A stretch of DNA of 64,000 nt from Trissonchulus latispiculum (GCA_030248195.1 JASAND010026514.1:1-64000), one strand, 5' to 3'; counted from the first letter of the stretch, positions 19,996 through 32,081 are shown. Notes: generated by a model from the sequence alone, not told the origin. Made by a program: numbers and translations.

Positions 19996-20617
19996 CCCAT
20001 GGTCTCTTTCTTTATTTTTGGTTTCCTCTTGGCCAGGATATCGGTTTATATTTGAAAATGCCGCTGACCAAATTTTAAATTTTGAATTTTAAGAATGGCA
20101 TTTGGTCATGCATCTTCTTGCTATACGCCACCTGCAGAGCCGCTCGGTTGCGGTCGCCATCCGCTTCCGTCTGGGCAGAGTAGCCTCAGACGGTTTCCGA
20201 GTCCTAACTCGGCTTTTAATAGTGTATGTAAAACAATACCTAACTCAGCATTTATAAGAATATGTTTAGTTAAATTTAAATCAGTTTCATTAAAAAATTT
20301 AGAAACATTTTAATTCAATTTTATTCGAAATCACTTAAAATTTAAATTAAAAATTCGTTATTTAGAAGTAATTAGAAAGAGCATATATTCAAATGCATTG
20401 CACATAATAAGTATACAGTATGACAGTATGATTTACAGTATTTGAACAGACAGTATGACAACAAACAAAACAAAGTAGCTTGTTAAGTCCTCTTTTGTGT
20501 TGACTTTTTTGTTTTTTCTGTTTTTTTTTCTATTTTGTTCTTTTTTTCTATTTTTTCTAGTTCATCTTTTTTCTGTCAAGTTAATAACCATTAACAAATA
20601 CAACAGAATACAGTGAT
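19996..20617. other. intergenic, T-rich
   Basis: Nothing gene-like. A T-rich low-complexity run at about 20500-20570 precedes (on +) the 3' side of the NADAR gene that is read from the - strand. Confidence 0.4.
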
Positions 20618-22560
20618 TTAAAATAAACTAATCCCGAGTCTGTACCAAATCCGATCGAACTTTATCTTGGATTTTTCCCATGCAGTTGCTACCAACGCAG
20701 TCTGCGCGGTAATGATGTGATAGAAAAATTTCCCGATTCCCCAGAAAGAGTCCGTTGCAGCTTCGACGAACTCAAATTTCTTAAAGTAAGGTAAACAGAG
20801 AATTGCTTTCAAGGAAGGATTCTGTTCGAACTTGGCTCTAACTCCGCGTTCGAAGAACCCCAGCTTCACAGCGTCCCAGACTGCAGCTTTCCAAGGATGT
20901 GCCCACGCAATCATTGAGCCCATTTGTTTTAGAGCTGCAGGAAAATGCACGTTTAGTATGTGGGATGCCTCTTCGAAACCGGCATATATGGAAACCTTCA
21001 TGTATACATAATACTGTTCCACAGATTAAAAGGTGATGCCATCTAACTGAATTGAACAACGGTAGATTGATTGGCACACAACGCGACTCTTTCAGATGTA
21101 AGAACCAACAAAGTCAACCGGTGAAACGGCAGAATATAAAAGCGGGCAAACGTGCTTGGCATCTTATCTTCAGGAGTACTTCTAAAATTTTTAACGGCGT
21201 ATCTTTCTTTCGCGTCAGCTAAATTTGGCTTAACAGTGTCAAGAATTGCATCCTTGCACCTGCATATAGCATGGTATCTGAGGTGAACACCATCCCACAT
21301 CAGTCGAGAGTACTTCCTAAAACAAGTAAATTAACCACGAGTAACTTTAATCAATCAGGAAGTTTGTGAAAAATAAGTGTAATTATCGGTTAACTGTAAT
21401 AGTTACAGGAAGAACTTCAACACCAAAATGTGTTCACTTACAGCCCTTTCTAAGTTTATATTTAATCAATCAAGACGTAATTGTAGAAATAAGTGCAATT
21501 GTCGGTTAACTGTAACAGTTCTAAGAAGAACTTCTACACCAATGTGTGTTCACTTACGGGGCTTTTTGACAGCTTTGTGCAGATCTAGGACTGATGAATT
21601 TTCAGCAAAGCAAACATTTCTGAGGGCCGAATTTGCATCGTCCAAATATCTTTGCATGCGCCGCTTAGCATCTCTGGGAGGAATGGCACAGAAGAAGAAG
21701 TACACGTCAGGGAAGCTTTCCGCCAGTTCGGTGTACTGAAACAAATAAAATCGAAATTTTATGGTTCGTTAGAAAATAAAATTTTGATTCGATTTATTTA
21801 TTGAAGTAAATACAGTTTGATTGAGGTAGATGCTTAGTGTTTCTAACCATAGAGGTTAAATGACTTCTCAGTTTCTTCGCCTTGGCACAAGGCCGACTGT
21901 TATCCTTCCTGCATAGATTATTTGTTCCTGAAACAAATAAAAGCAGTATAAGGACCGCCTGATCTATGATGTAGAAGAAAAACTGATAAATGCTGCAAAA
22001 TAGTTAACTATTGATTTATGTTTCAGTTTAACTTGCACACTCAAGATTCTCTATTTCGTTTTCACTTATTTTAAGATTTTACATGAAAGGTTATTAAAGT
22101 TAAAGTTAAATTATTAAGTAAGTTATTAAATTAAGGTTATTGAAAAAACAATAAAACTTATTCTCGTACCTGGCAAAATGACTGCGACCGTGAAGGGCTC
22201 TAGTACCAGGCTGGCTCTAGCTCTGGCAACAACATCTTCAGCCCTCTTTCCTCTTGCAGCTGGGTCTTCAGGCGGATCAGATGATTTGTGTCGACCTTGG
22301 CCAATGGAAAACCGTATTTGGCCACGCGGGCAAAGCCCAGGATCCTCCGCAGGTCGTATATCTACTGACTCAGACCTTTTGGCTTGGCAACATTTTGCTG
22401 TTTTTTTGCTGTTCCTTCCTGACTTGGTTTTGTCTTTCCCCAGCCCTTCCAGATGGCTCTGATATGTTACAACAGCAGCTGAAGCTTCGCTGTGGAGAGA
22501 AACTCCTCTGAGGAGATTCTGTTGCCTCGCCTTCGTTGACGAATCTTCGGCGTAAGCAAC
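20618..22560 (-). pseudogene. SGNH-hydrolase plus NADAR gene, multi-exon, disrupted
   Basis: Read on the - strand, exons join in phase. Exon ending at 22170 (...FTVAVILPG, donor GTACGA) joins exon 21927-21848 (TNNLCRKDNSRPCAK..., acceptor TTTCAG, donor GTTAGA). That joins exon 21735-21558 (YTELAESFPDVYFFFCAIPP..., acceptor TTTCAG, donor GTAAGT). LPGTNNL and the later WDGVHLRYHA correspond to the GxND and DxxH blocks of SGNH/GDSL hydrolases. The next segment (21316-21043, KYSRLMWDGVHL...) does not follow in phase from the preceding donor. Its frame then shifts by one near 21065 and an in-frame TAA stands just before SVEQYYVYMK. The rest (to about 20618) is a clear NADAR domain with SVEQYYVYMK, FFERGVRAKFEQNPSLKAIL and FVEAATDSFWGIG. 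A possible upstream coding frame (ILGFARVAKYGFPLAKVDTN, then QLQEERGLKMLLPELEPAWY) lies at about 22.2-22.4 kb in another phase. Either a decaying host gene or one with assembly errors. Confidence 0.75.
21360..21556. repeat. ~120-bp tandem duplication across the exon-3 donor
   Basis: The segment with TGTGTTCACTTACGG (donor of the SGNH exon) and its flanking CGGTTAACTGTAACAG recurs 120 bp away as CGGTTAACTGTAATAG...TGTTCACTTACAG. The intron therefore carries a second donor-like site at about 21434-21443 on the - strand. This may be why the exon-3/exon-4 phase does not close. Confidence 0.6.
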
Positions 22561-22795
22561 TGAAGCACTATGGCACCATCTCGGCAGTTTGAGGAGGAAG
22601 TAGTGCCTGGATTTTCACAAACCTATCTTTGGGTTGGTCATTGACCCTATAGACTTTGGAGACGGTCTTCAATGTACCAGGGAGAGGGAAGGTCGTCAGC
22701 AATGTCTTCTTCCACAGCTGGCACCGGATGAATGCGAAGATTTTCCAATGCAACTTCATCCGACTGTTCGTCGTCAGCGTCGCTTTCACTTTCAT

Positions 22796-23055
22796 CCACA
22801 GCCGGAGTGCTCCATCAGAGGCAAGAGCAATCCGCAGTGTTGAAAGCCGCCAGCATCATCGACCAGCACATCGATGCATCATCGCCACCATCGCGGCATC
22901 GATCACCAATCAATTACCGACGCATCAACCATCGATCACCAGAACCTCCCACCCTCCAACCCTCCACAGCCGGAGTGCTCCATCAGATACGAGCAATCCC
23001 CAGTGTGGAGGGCCATCAGCAACTTCGATCAGCACATCGATGCATGGATCCGGCT
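22796..23055. repeat. ~168-bp direct repeat, ATCGAT-rich
   Basis: CCACAGCCGGAGTGCTCCAT occurs at about 22796 and 22964. Both copies are followed by CAGCACATCGATGCAT; the sequence between is full of ATCGATCACCA and CATCGA words. No protein family is recognisable in the + frames that run through it. Confidence 0.6.
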
Positions 23056-23256
23056 GCACTTCGAATCAAGTTAAGGTAGCCCACAATCCTGATAATACGA
23101 GGCATTATGATCACATGATGAATCAAAACTTACAAAACCATTTTCTTATAAGTCACTTTTGCGCTATCAGCTGCGCAGGGTGTGTTTGTGCGTCAAGAAC
23201 CAGGCAAAGGCCGAACCTGATAACTTTTGCACCAGAGGATCTGGGACGGACCTTAA

Positions 23257-24477
23257 GGGGGGGTCGCGATTTTTCGACCATCTCCGATTTTTCTCATTTT
23301 CACATATTTTGTAGTCCCCATGGGTCCGCAAAACAAGACAAGTGCGTTTGTTGCAAAACTATTCCTATCATTCACAGTAGCCCTCCAAAGGTGACCCCGA
23401 CATGTGTTAAACATAGGAAAATGAAAAAGTTAGGAAAATTTTTCTGCTACCAAAAGCTTGAGCGCTGGGTAAGAGAAAATCGGCAGCCAGTCGGCTGTAA
23501 ACCTAATTTGGACAAGGTAAAGTGCTAATATATATACGAGGTCATTTTCCGTAGGGTCGCTGATTTTATACGAATTTTCAAAGTCCGGAGAAGTAGATTT
23601 TTGCTCAAAATCGCTCTACAAATGTGTAGGTCAGTGGACGTTTTGTCTTGTCCTGAACTAACCCTTTGGTGTAGAAACTTCGCGTTTAGATACTAGCACA
23701 GTATATTGTTAGAGCTTTATTTTGCATGTAATCAATCCCTATTTGGCCTTCCAGTAGCTCGCAGTTTGGTAGCAGGAATTCCAGTTTTCCCCAAAAACCG
23801 TCATTTTTCGAAAATTTCATGTTGGCTGGCTCATAAGTCAGTCAAATCTTAAGGTATCTTAAATAAAATTTGGCATGCTAATAGGCTGGGATAAAACCTA
23901 CACTTATGTGAAGTTTCATGCCCGTAGCCTGTGTTTTCCTTTGGTGACATACTACGATAGCATGGCGGACACCTATGAGCAAAAAATGTCAAATTTTTAA
24001 CTTTTTCAAATATAGCCATATTTTATATCAAATTGAAGCTCTCGCTGTCCTGAACATATTATCTTCTTCCACCAAGTCTCTATAAAGTAGTATGAGAAAG
24101 TTAGAGCGAGTTAAAGTTTGATGCAAATGACAGTCGAAATAAGCTTTACCAAATCGTCCAGTCGCTGTGTCTCGCTCGTTGCTTTGCTTGCCACTGTAAT
24201 TTATGCGGTAATAAACGCCTACAGGTAAAGGCTTTAAATTGATGTATTTGTCATGCCACAGTCTCTTGTCATCCCACTTGTACGCGACATCGAAGCCCTC
24301 AGCGAGGCATACTAACGTAAATACTAAATTGTAGAGATTTGAACTGCAATATCTCTAGACTGGATTGACCCTGGACTCTAAAAATTTGTCTTGTTTTTGG
24401 GCACATATGGGGGTATATTATACCCAAAAATGAGCGAAATCGGTGATTATAAAATTTGGTACCTGGCGACCTCCCCC
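23257..24477. mobile_element. TTAA-flanked non-autonomous DNA transposon
   Basis: Inverted ends GGGGGGGTCGC... and ...GGCGACCTCCCCC are flanked on both sides by TTAA (23253-23256 and 24478-24481), the target of piggyBac/Kolobok-type elements. 1,221 bp, no long open frame. The interior mixes AAATTT-rich stretches with no repeats I could assign. Confidence 0.75.
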
Positions 24478-24587
24478 TTAAGGTTTTATTTTATTATTTT
24501 ATTATTTTGGTGGTAAATCCTGCCGTTTTCAAGCACCTATAGGAAAACATCCCTCGACCTGTCACTCTTTGGGAAGTAAAATGTTTT

Positions 24588-25150
24588 TAATTTTTGAAGA
24601 TTTGTGCATTATTGGCCAAAATCTCATATTGGGCCAACTCTGACATCCCAGAACTCACGCAAAACTTTACGGATTTTGCTCACATTTTTTGAGCATACAT
24701 TAGGTTGAATGGTAAATACGTGGGAAGTTGAGAAAAAATTTTAACATGCATCGCTCGATCAGGCTCGACCGCTGAAGTTGGCAGAAATTTACACTGTAAA
24801 ACAGTTGAAACTTCAATTTTGAATTGCAGCCCCAATTCTTGACCTAAAATTTTGGCTTATGCATGAAAACACAGTTTAGAATATCGTAAGTAATTCCCAT
24901 AAAAAACTAGACTTATAACTTTAATGTAAAAAATTTTGAATTTTTGAAAATTTGTCCAAAATTGGCCAAAATCGATTTTGGGCCAACTTCGACCACCCAT
25001 AATAACTCACGCAAAACTTTATGGATTTTGCTAAACCTTTGAGCATACATTAGGCGGTATAGTGAATGCGTGGAAAGTGGAGAGAAAAAACTTTAACATG
25101 CATGGTTCGACCGGGATGGACCACTGAAGTTTGCAAAAATGTCAAATTTT
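24588..25150. repeat. two ~200-bp repeats 350 bp apart
   Basis: Copy 1 from 24588 and copy 2 from 24938 share AATTTTTGAA.ATTTGT, ATTGGCCAAAATC, CTCACGCAAAACTTTA, GAGCATACATTAGG and TTTAACATGCAT in the same order. They are diverged at roughly one base in five. No gene. Confidence 0.65.
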
Positions 25151-25159
25151 CCCAGGGGG

Positions 25160-26125
25160 ATATCTTTAAATTTGAAGTTTTTCGAACATCACTCAAACAT
25201 ACCAAGGCGGACCGAGCTGATTGAGACAGTTTTGGAAGGAGGACACCAGAGGGAGTCCAACGATGTGTGAATCATCAGAATTAATTTAGTAGATGTATGT
25301 AGAGAAACTGTTGAAGGTTGGGTGCCGGTGTCGGCACCCAGATATTTGTCGATCATAACTCAAAATTGGCATGACCGATCGAGTTGATTGAGACAGTTTT
25401 GGAAAGAAGACATCTAGTTGCATCTGCCCACCCATGGACCATTAACCATGTTTGGTCATATCAGTACAGATCAGTAACCGGACAAGTATAAGCTTGGTAC
25501 TTCATTCTAGGATTCCAAATGCAAGTTGCAAATTTTGAACTTAATCGAGCTGAAGTCAGTATGAGTACGGTGGAGCTCAGCAAGTCCGGTTGGTTTAGAG
25601 TAGTATTTGATTAGGCTGTCCTGAAATGGAAGAGTTTGCCCGGTCCTTCTACACAATGAGATGGTGGAATTCAAAAAGTCATGTTTTTCCAGGTGAACAA
25701 CTGGAAAAATCGAGGTTTTTCGAGCATAACTCAAAATTGCCAAGGCGGATCGAGCTAACTGAGACAGTTTTGAAAAGGATACCAGGGGAAGTCCAATCAT
25801 CGGAATTAATTCAGTAGATGTATGTACAGAAAGCGTTGAAGGTTGGGTGCCGGCGTCGGCACACAAATATTTGTCGAGCACAACTCAAAATTGCCAAGAC
25901 AGATCGAGTTGATTAAGACAGTTTTGGAAAGAGTTTTTGAAACTTCACCCCGTAATAGTCATCTCCGGTGCCGAGGCCAGCACCCATTTCTTATTCAGTA
26001 GATAATTAGTCAAACTGTAGTCATATGTTAATTTCATCACATGTAGATACTCCTGACAGTCCATAAAAACTATTGCTGACACTTAGCTGTAATATTTTTG
26101 CTTGGGTGCCGACACCGGCATTTTA
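25160..26125. repeat. repeats with GGTGCCG...CGGCACC hairpins
   Basis: Two diverged copies (about 25180-25420 and 25700-25945) share TTTTTCGA.CATNACTCAAA, GAGACAGTTTTG, TAGATGTATGTA.AGAAA and TTGAAGGTTGGGTGCCG. The palindrome GGGTGCCGGTGTCGGCACCC stands at about 25319-25340 and a variant at 25844-25863. Partial forms are at 25966-25986 and 26104-26118. The same palindrome core marks the 18.8-20 kb satellite. Confidence 0.6.
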
Positions 26126-26569
26126 ATACTGCCCAGTTTTCTAACCGATTGAACAAAACATTAACCTTCTCTCAGTAGAGAATTTTCTTGAAGCTTATGC
26201 TGAATGAAGAGGATTTGTAGATTGATACCGACCGAAAATATAAATTAGGAAACAAATAAATACAATGCTATTATCTCTTTAAATGTCTTAATTAACATTC
26301 GCTACAGTGGAATCAAACGGACTGATGTGGATTTTAAAAGTAGCTAGCAGTACAACCGCTTTTAATTCAGAAAACTATTACATATACGTAATAAAAATGT
26401 GTCTAAAAACACAATATCAATATCATACTGAATACCATTTGTATTAACGAATCAAATCGAATATCGAATCACCGTATTCTGCATTTAATTTAACTCTACT
26501 GAGTTAACTCTAATGACTCGACTGACAGTGTGTTATAAATAAGTCCTGCTTTCTAAAACACAATCCAAC

Positions 26570-26957
26570 AACAGACGGTGTTGCAGTCGAAAAGGTTAGG
26601 GCGTTTATCTTCACCACTGACTGTGATCTATCATTAGAGATCAATGCCAGAATCAGCAAGGCTAGAGCTGTGTTCAGACAGCTATACAAGTGCATTTGGT
26701 TCGGCGTGCGATATCGATCAGAACTAAGCTTCGCGTCCTGGACTCAATGGTAATGCCGATTCTACTATACGCCAGTGAGACCTGGGCGGTGAAACAACAG
26801 GACATATCGAGACTGGGTGTATTTGAGAGGTCCTGCTTACGATCTATTCTTGGCGTTAGACTTCGTGACAGAATACGTAACGTAACGTAGCTTGTACGCT
26901 CGCTGACTTAATAGAGACCCTATCGAACACAGAATTCGATCCTCACGACTACGGTGG
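26570..26957 (+). pseudogene. non-LTR retrotransposon reverse transcriptase, C-terminal fossil
   Basis: Frame-shifted fragments read INARISKARAVFRQLYKC, then TKLRVLDSMVMPILLYASET and LGVFERSCLRSILGVRLRDR, then SSRLRWC. This is the typical end of the RT/endonuclease polyprotein of RTE/jockey-like elements (LLYxSETW ... RCLRxILGxxxRDRxxN ... RLRWxGH). The fossil stops where the LTR element at 26,958 begins. Just beyond the other LTR, at 37,433-37,460, HTDNKVFLK-like codons could be its continuation. This dates the LTR insertion after the RT decay began. Confidence 0.85.
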
Positions 26958-27420
26958 TGTAAAAATGTAGTTGTCGCCTCTATTGATAATAAAACGGACT
27001 TGACTAACTTACTGCAGGTTCACAATCGGTAGTGTATGCCTACCGCTCCTCCTCGTGCCTATCTAATAAAACCTAATTAAAAGTAGCAGAAATTCACACG
27101 ATACTTTAATCTTGGAATTTACACAAAATTAGCCAATAACATTTTCCATCAAAATATGCAAAATCACTAAACGAAATAGCCAACGTAACCAACAAAACTA
27201 TACCAAAATGAGACTAATGTCTCAGCTGCCAACACAATAATAGGGAACCCACACCCAACCAACGTATTGCTAACTCACTAACCAAGACACACTAACTAAC
27301 CCCAACTTCTCATAAAGTGACTCCATTTTGAAAAACTACCAAAGTAGCTAAGATTTGAATTTAGTATCAGCATTCATAAAATAATTTACAAAATTAACAT
27401 TGTTTCTAACGAATATTTCA
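26958..27420 (-). repeat. 3' LTR of the gag-only retrotransposon
   Basis: About 463 bp, over 99 percent identical by eye to 36968-37430; I noticed three single-base differences. It starts TGTAAAAATGTAG and ends GAATATTTCA on + (TG...CA). On the sense (-) strand it is preceded by a purine run AAAGAGGGGG (27427-27436), a likely polypurine tract. High identity means recent insertion. Confidence 0.9.
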
Positions 27421-28320
27421 CAAATTACCCCCTCTTTGGCCCGCGCGCCCTCGCCGCGGTACGCGTATTAGTAGGATAAAATTTAGGTTAGAGAACGAAT
27501 CTTAGGTACTAGTTTGATAAAACGCGTGTGAGAATTTTGAAACACCGTAAAACTACACTGGAGAACCTCTCCAGAGGCTGACAATGGGAACAGAGCACCA
27601 CAACACACACACGGCCCACTACCGGTGCTTGCCCCGATAAAGAAAAAACAAGAACATACAACACAACTGACGACAGACAACATACAACACACACAGACAA
27701 ACATACCCGGAAGGCGACAACAGACATATATATACACATGCCAAACCTACGATCAAAAAACAAAAATTTCCCAAACCTCAGACAGAAGTAACCTAATGAT
27801 TCACCCCACTATACAGACTAACCGGACAATATAGACTATGAACAATGCCAGATAAAGGTAGATTCTATGAATAAAGCACAATGGTAATAAAGCACAAGAT
27901 ATAAAGCAGCACCGAATCAAACATGGTGGCAACATCATGGCAGTAGACAAGATGGCAAGAATTTCACAAGAAAGAATTTTAAAGAAGAAAGTATCGTGTT
28001 CGTTTTAGGACAGAAAAGTGAAACACAAACCAGACAGTTAGAACCCGAAAAAGAATACGAATGAGTAAAATACAACATGATTATAGCTGGTAGTAGAACA
28101 AAGAAGAAAAGAAAACTAATTCAAAACAGTACAATGGCCCAGCTAAGGTAGCGGGCGCCCTTAGTAAAGCTAATCCGAAACCTCCGACGTTCAAAGAAAG
28201 TAAGAAGAACAACAAAGTTTAACAGAATTTAAATAAATTTCACCCCAAGGCTCCCCCCAACCCACGCATATCCCCAAATACAAAGATCCTCCCCCACCAC
28301 ATTGAAGATATCAGCAAAAG

Positions 28321-28325
<5 letters not shown>

Positions 28326-28415
<90 letters not shown>
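28326..28415. repeat. (AT)n microsatellite
   Basis: About 45 AT units without interruption inside the LTR element. Confidence 0.97.
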
Positions 28416-28417
<2 letters not shown>

Positions 28418-28773
28418 GGAACAGAGGACAATCAACAGCGAGCCTAGTCCCAGGACAGGAGTCTGCAGGCGTATAAAACAGTCAATTATGGGCAGAACAT
28501 GCCCGTCGCCAACCGTGGACGCACCCACACTCAGGTCCACCCAACATCACTACCACCGGAAAACACCAACAGCACCTCCAAGGCACGATGCCAAGAAACC
28601 ACACAACAAATACAAAAGTTCTAACAAGCTCGAACCACCGAGCTGGCCACACCACATACCCGCAATCACCGGTACAAAGTCACAGACAATGACCAGCCTG
28701 TCCCACCAGTGCTCCTGGAGAGCCGCCCCCCACGAGGCTAGAGCTCCCCAAGAACCAGATAGCACCCAGGGAC

Positions 28774-28868
28774 CCGAACCGTAGAACCAGGTAACCGTAG
28801 AACCGTAGACCCGGATAACCGGAAAACCGTAGAACCATAAACCCGAACAACCGGATAACCGTAAAACC
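28774..28868. repeat. minisatellite of ACCGTAGA/ACCGGATA words
   Basis: Eight or so irregular copies of ~9-12 bp units (AACCGTAGA, AACCGGATA, AACCAT) in tandem. Confidence 0.7.
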
Positions 28869-29980
28869 ACGCCCCACAAGGCGGGACCCACACAACGCCA
28901 AGCACCCCAAACCTCCGGCGTGCCATCCGTCCAAAGGAACAGCCGGGCAGGGACCACCGATCCATGCAGGGAATCTAGGCTCACTGAGGGGGGACGGGAG
29001 GGATACATACACACTTATATACGCAAAATAAATGCCAAAATAACTGTACTTTTATTAATAGCAAAAAGGAATGATCAACAATGTAAAAACAACCTACGTA
29101 AACAACAATATATGCATCACAACAAAAGAAACCACAACCATACACAGTACATATCTACTACCAGCTTCATACACATTAGCCCTACCTATGAATTTAAGGA
29201 GGGAAACGGCCAGACCTTCTCGCCCCAGGAATCCGGATCCCAGAGGGAGAAACGCTGACAGTTCCCTATCAAGGAAAAGCGGCTGACAACCTACGGAATC
29301 TTTGTGTAAGTGCTGCATGTTATTCTCCACGCTCCTCAGAATCCTAATCTGGGGATTGGGATCGTAACCGCAGCACCACACGAGAGGCGGGAGAAAAATA
29401 AAAGTAACCCCAGAACTATTGCCTAGAGGTGAAATGTTGTGACTTTTAGTGACAAAAAGTTAAAAACAAAAGGTAAAATGGTAAAAATAGCGAGACAAAA
29501 ATTTAAAACAACAGTGTAGGAGGTTCCGGAAAACACCAATTGGACGAGGTAAACAAATACCCCCTACAAAACAGACCCATCCCATACTAACAATCATTCG
29601 TCTAAGGAAATTTATACAATTTAGGGAAAATTCTACGATTCCTAAGAATATTCTAGCCATCCTAGGCTTAAACATACATCTATAAATTTAGACTAGACTT
29701 TTCAACAACATCAAAGACAAACATACGTATTCAATTTAAAAGTAAACTTTCAAGAATATAACTGCCAATAAGGCGTAAAAATCATATGTAAAACATACGT
29801 ATCTAAGAATTTAAATCAGGTAAATTTCATCCAAAAGTGTTTATATACGTACAATAATTAAATCAAGTCATATAAATAATAATTTTATCAGCAAACACCA
29901 CCCCCCTAGGGACCAACCAGAACCTCCTATCAAAGTATTAGGTTAATTTACAAAATATAGAAAAAGATAAAAACAACCGG

Positions 29981-31246
29981 TCAACACAACCCCCCACAAG
30001 GGCACAGAAAAACACACCCCCCTGACAACAACAACAACGCCGCATCAACGCCGGCTCTGCCGAATGGCAGCCTCCCGCCTGCGTCGGGACTTATCCTCCT
30101 CATCAACTTCTTGGGGCAGGTCTGGGCGTCTGCTGCCCACTTAATTTCGTCGCGCTGCGGAAAGGGCGAAAAACCTTTTGGAGTGGGCTCAAAAGAACGA
30201 AATAATTTAGGGGGATAGCGCAACACATTTTCAGCAAACCACGGAAACCCCCTTTCAGGACGACCCGACGCAGGCGGTCCACAGGGACCACTCGCATTGC
30301 CCCACAAGTGCGGGCCAGCTTTATCCATTTCCTCCCGATTTTGAAAAATCTTCTTTTCAGATCTCGCAGTCATAAAATTCACGTATTTTTACAAATCCAC
30401 AATGCAATTTCGAGCATCCACCCCCACCCCCGCTAGGACTTTGCGAGTGGTCTCAAGGCCCTGAACCGCGAAAACAGGGTAAGGTGCATTGAACAACAAC
30501 GGTTGAAACGCATAGCGAATCAACGACCATGACGGAACGTCCAGGTAGATAGCATGAATCAAAAACACAAAAATTTTGACGTTCGCAGAATTTGGATGAT
30601 TTGGAGGCAGAGTCGGAAAATTGCCATCAATGGCATGCGTGAACGCTTGCAAGTCCTCTGGGACTGCAATAGAAATAGCAGAAACTGAATGGTCCGACTC
30701 ATGATGCATAAAATTTCTGTACGTTTTCTGAAAAGACAGAGCACAAAACCCAGCAGAAACAGTCATCTCAAAAATTTCTGGGACCCAAGCATACAGATCG
30801 TTCATAGTAGAAATAATCACAATGGCCTCAGGAAAACGCTGATTTGGGTGACAAAAATTTTCCAACATAGACCGGTACTGCTGTAACTTTTGCCGAGAGG
30901 CCTCATCTTGCAAAAGTGGCGTATAAACCCTATACGTATCTAGACGAATCTGTAACTGTTTCAAAGGATACGGGGGATATGTAGGAGTTTTGGTCTGCGT
31001 TTCCGGTTTTTTGGACTTCTTCGACGAACGAGAGCTAGAAATTATCTGCACTGAACTTGACGCCGAAGCCCCTGAGGGAGTACCCTCTGCACTAGCAGCG
31101 GCAGCAGCCGCAGGCTCAGCTTCCTGAGCCTTCTGGGCTGGCGTCGAACTTGACGTGGAGGGACCCCGATTCCAAGAAACACCCCCCAAAATGGGACCTG
31201 ACCTCTGAGGATTCGGAGATTTACGACGACGTTTTGGTTCACTCAT
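29981..31246 (-). CDS. third ORF of the gag-only LTR element, unknown
   Basis: From ATG 31246, 285 codons to 30389. A basic, Ser/Ala-rich N-terminus has two nuclear-localisation-like clusters (PKRRRKSP, RSSKKSKKPE). A folded-looking region follows from about residue 90 (YPPYPLKQLQIRLDTYRVYT ... RSMLENFCHPNQRFPEAIV ... LDVPSWSLIRYAFQPLLF). A second open stretch (30382-29981) follows directly after the stop in another phase and looks like a continuation (KAGPHLWGNASGPCGPP, ENVLRYPPKLFRSF). It occupies the env position but has no signal peptide or transmembrane segment. No family recognised; a nucleic-acid-binding or second Gag-like role is possible. Confidence 0.6.
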
Positions 31247-31299
31247 ACTGCAGAAAAACCGAAGATCTTAGAAAATTAGCAGAAAAACATAATTCAAAT

Positions 31300-32080
31300 G
31301 CTCGGTAATCAAGGTCTCAGTTGCTCATGCTATCTCCTGGACCTCCCGTTTTACCAACACACAAAGGCACAAAATGCAACAATTTCGTAGGTACGCAAAC
31401 TGTACGCAAACGGTACTCAAACACAAATTTTTACAACACAATTTCAAATTGCCGAGCCAGTTCGGGCAGTCCTGGAAGTCTTGACCAAACACGGGGAACG
31501 CCCGTCTCCTTGATAGTACCCAATAACCGGCGCCAAGACCACCAACTTTCACCACCTCTAGACCGCACCAGAAAGCAGAGAATCAGACACACAGAAATTA
31601 ATGCGCCTAAAACATAAAAAGTAAGTGAAACACAAAACAGAAAGTGAGATCATACGGTGTTATATACATATACAGTGTTAAAACGAAAAGGATAGAGTAA
31701 AATGCTAAAATAAACAAAGAGATCAGGAAGCTAGAACAAGAAAAACCAAGTCACAACATACGTATACAGCAATGCAATATTGTAGGGGTTACAAAATTAA
31801 GGAAAAGTGAGAGAAAAACCCATACAGATGTTATAAACATCCGGTATTTGGAATTTTTAGAATCGCTAGGAAATTAAACATAAAAATTTAAACATAGCAA
31901 GGAAAATTTGAACCGAAAATTCAGTAACTATAAACATAATTTATTCTGATATTGTACAAAAATCAGTAAAATTTTTAAATATTCAGAGAAATGATAGTTT
32001 TACACAAGAAAATTTATATAAATTCATAGGTAGGGACACAAAATACAACATATACAGTATAAACAGGAGGGGGAGGGGGG
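31300..32080. other. non-coding spacer in the gag-only element
   Basis: AT-rich, with no recognisable coding. It separates the integrase-like tail from the third ORF. Confidence 0.5.
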
Positions 32081-32081
32081 A

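Larger units (their letters stand above)
27437..29980. other. non-coding 3' part of the gag-only element
   Basis: 2.5 kb between the third ORF and the 3' LTR. It holds a CG-rich patch (27440-27465), an (AT)n array at 28326-28415, and a minisatellite of AACCGTAGA/AACCGGAT words at 28774-28868. Open frames here reflect the repeats. No gene recognised. Confidence 0.6.

Noticed and set aside
19402..20055. 217-codon + strand ORF
   Set aside because: It runs through the 165-bp satellite; its repeats of 'GPVPSRFPR' come from the satellite unit, not from a gene.
22656..23528. 290-codon + strand ORF
   Set aside because: It spans repeats and the edge of a DNA transposon, has no domain pattern, and overlaps the - strand gene region.
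28302..28540. Long open frames of alternating Tyr/Ile (also at 45.7 kb)
   Set aside because: They are translations of (TA)n microsatellites.
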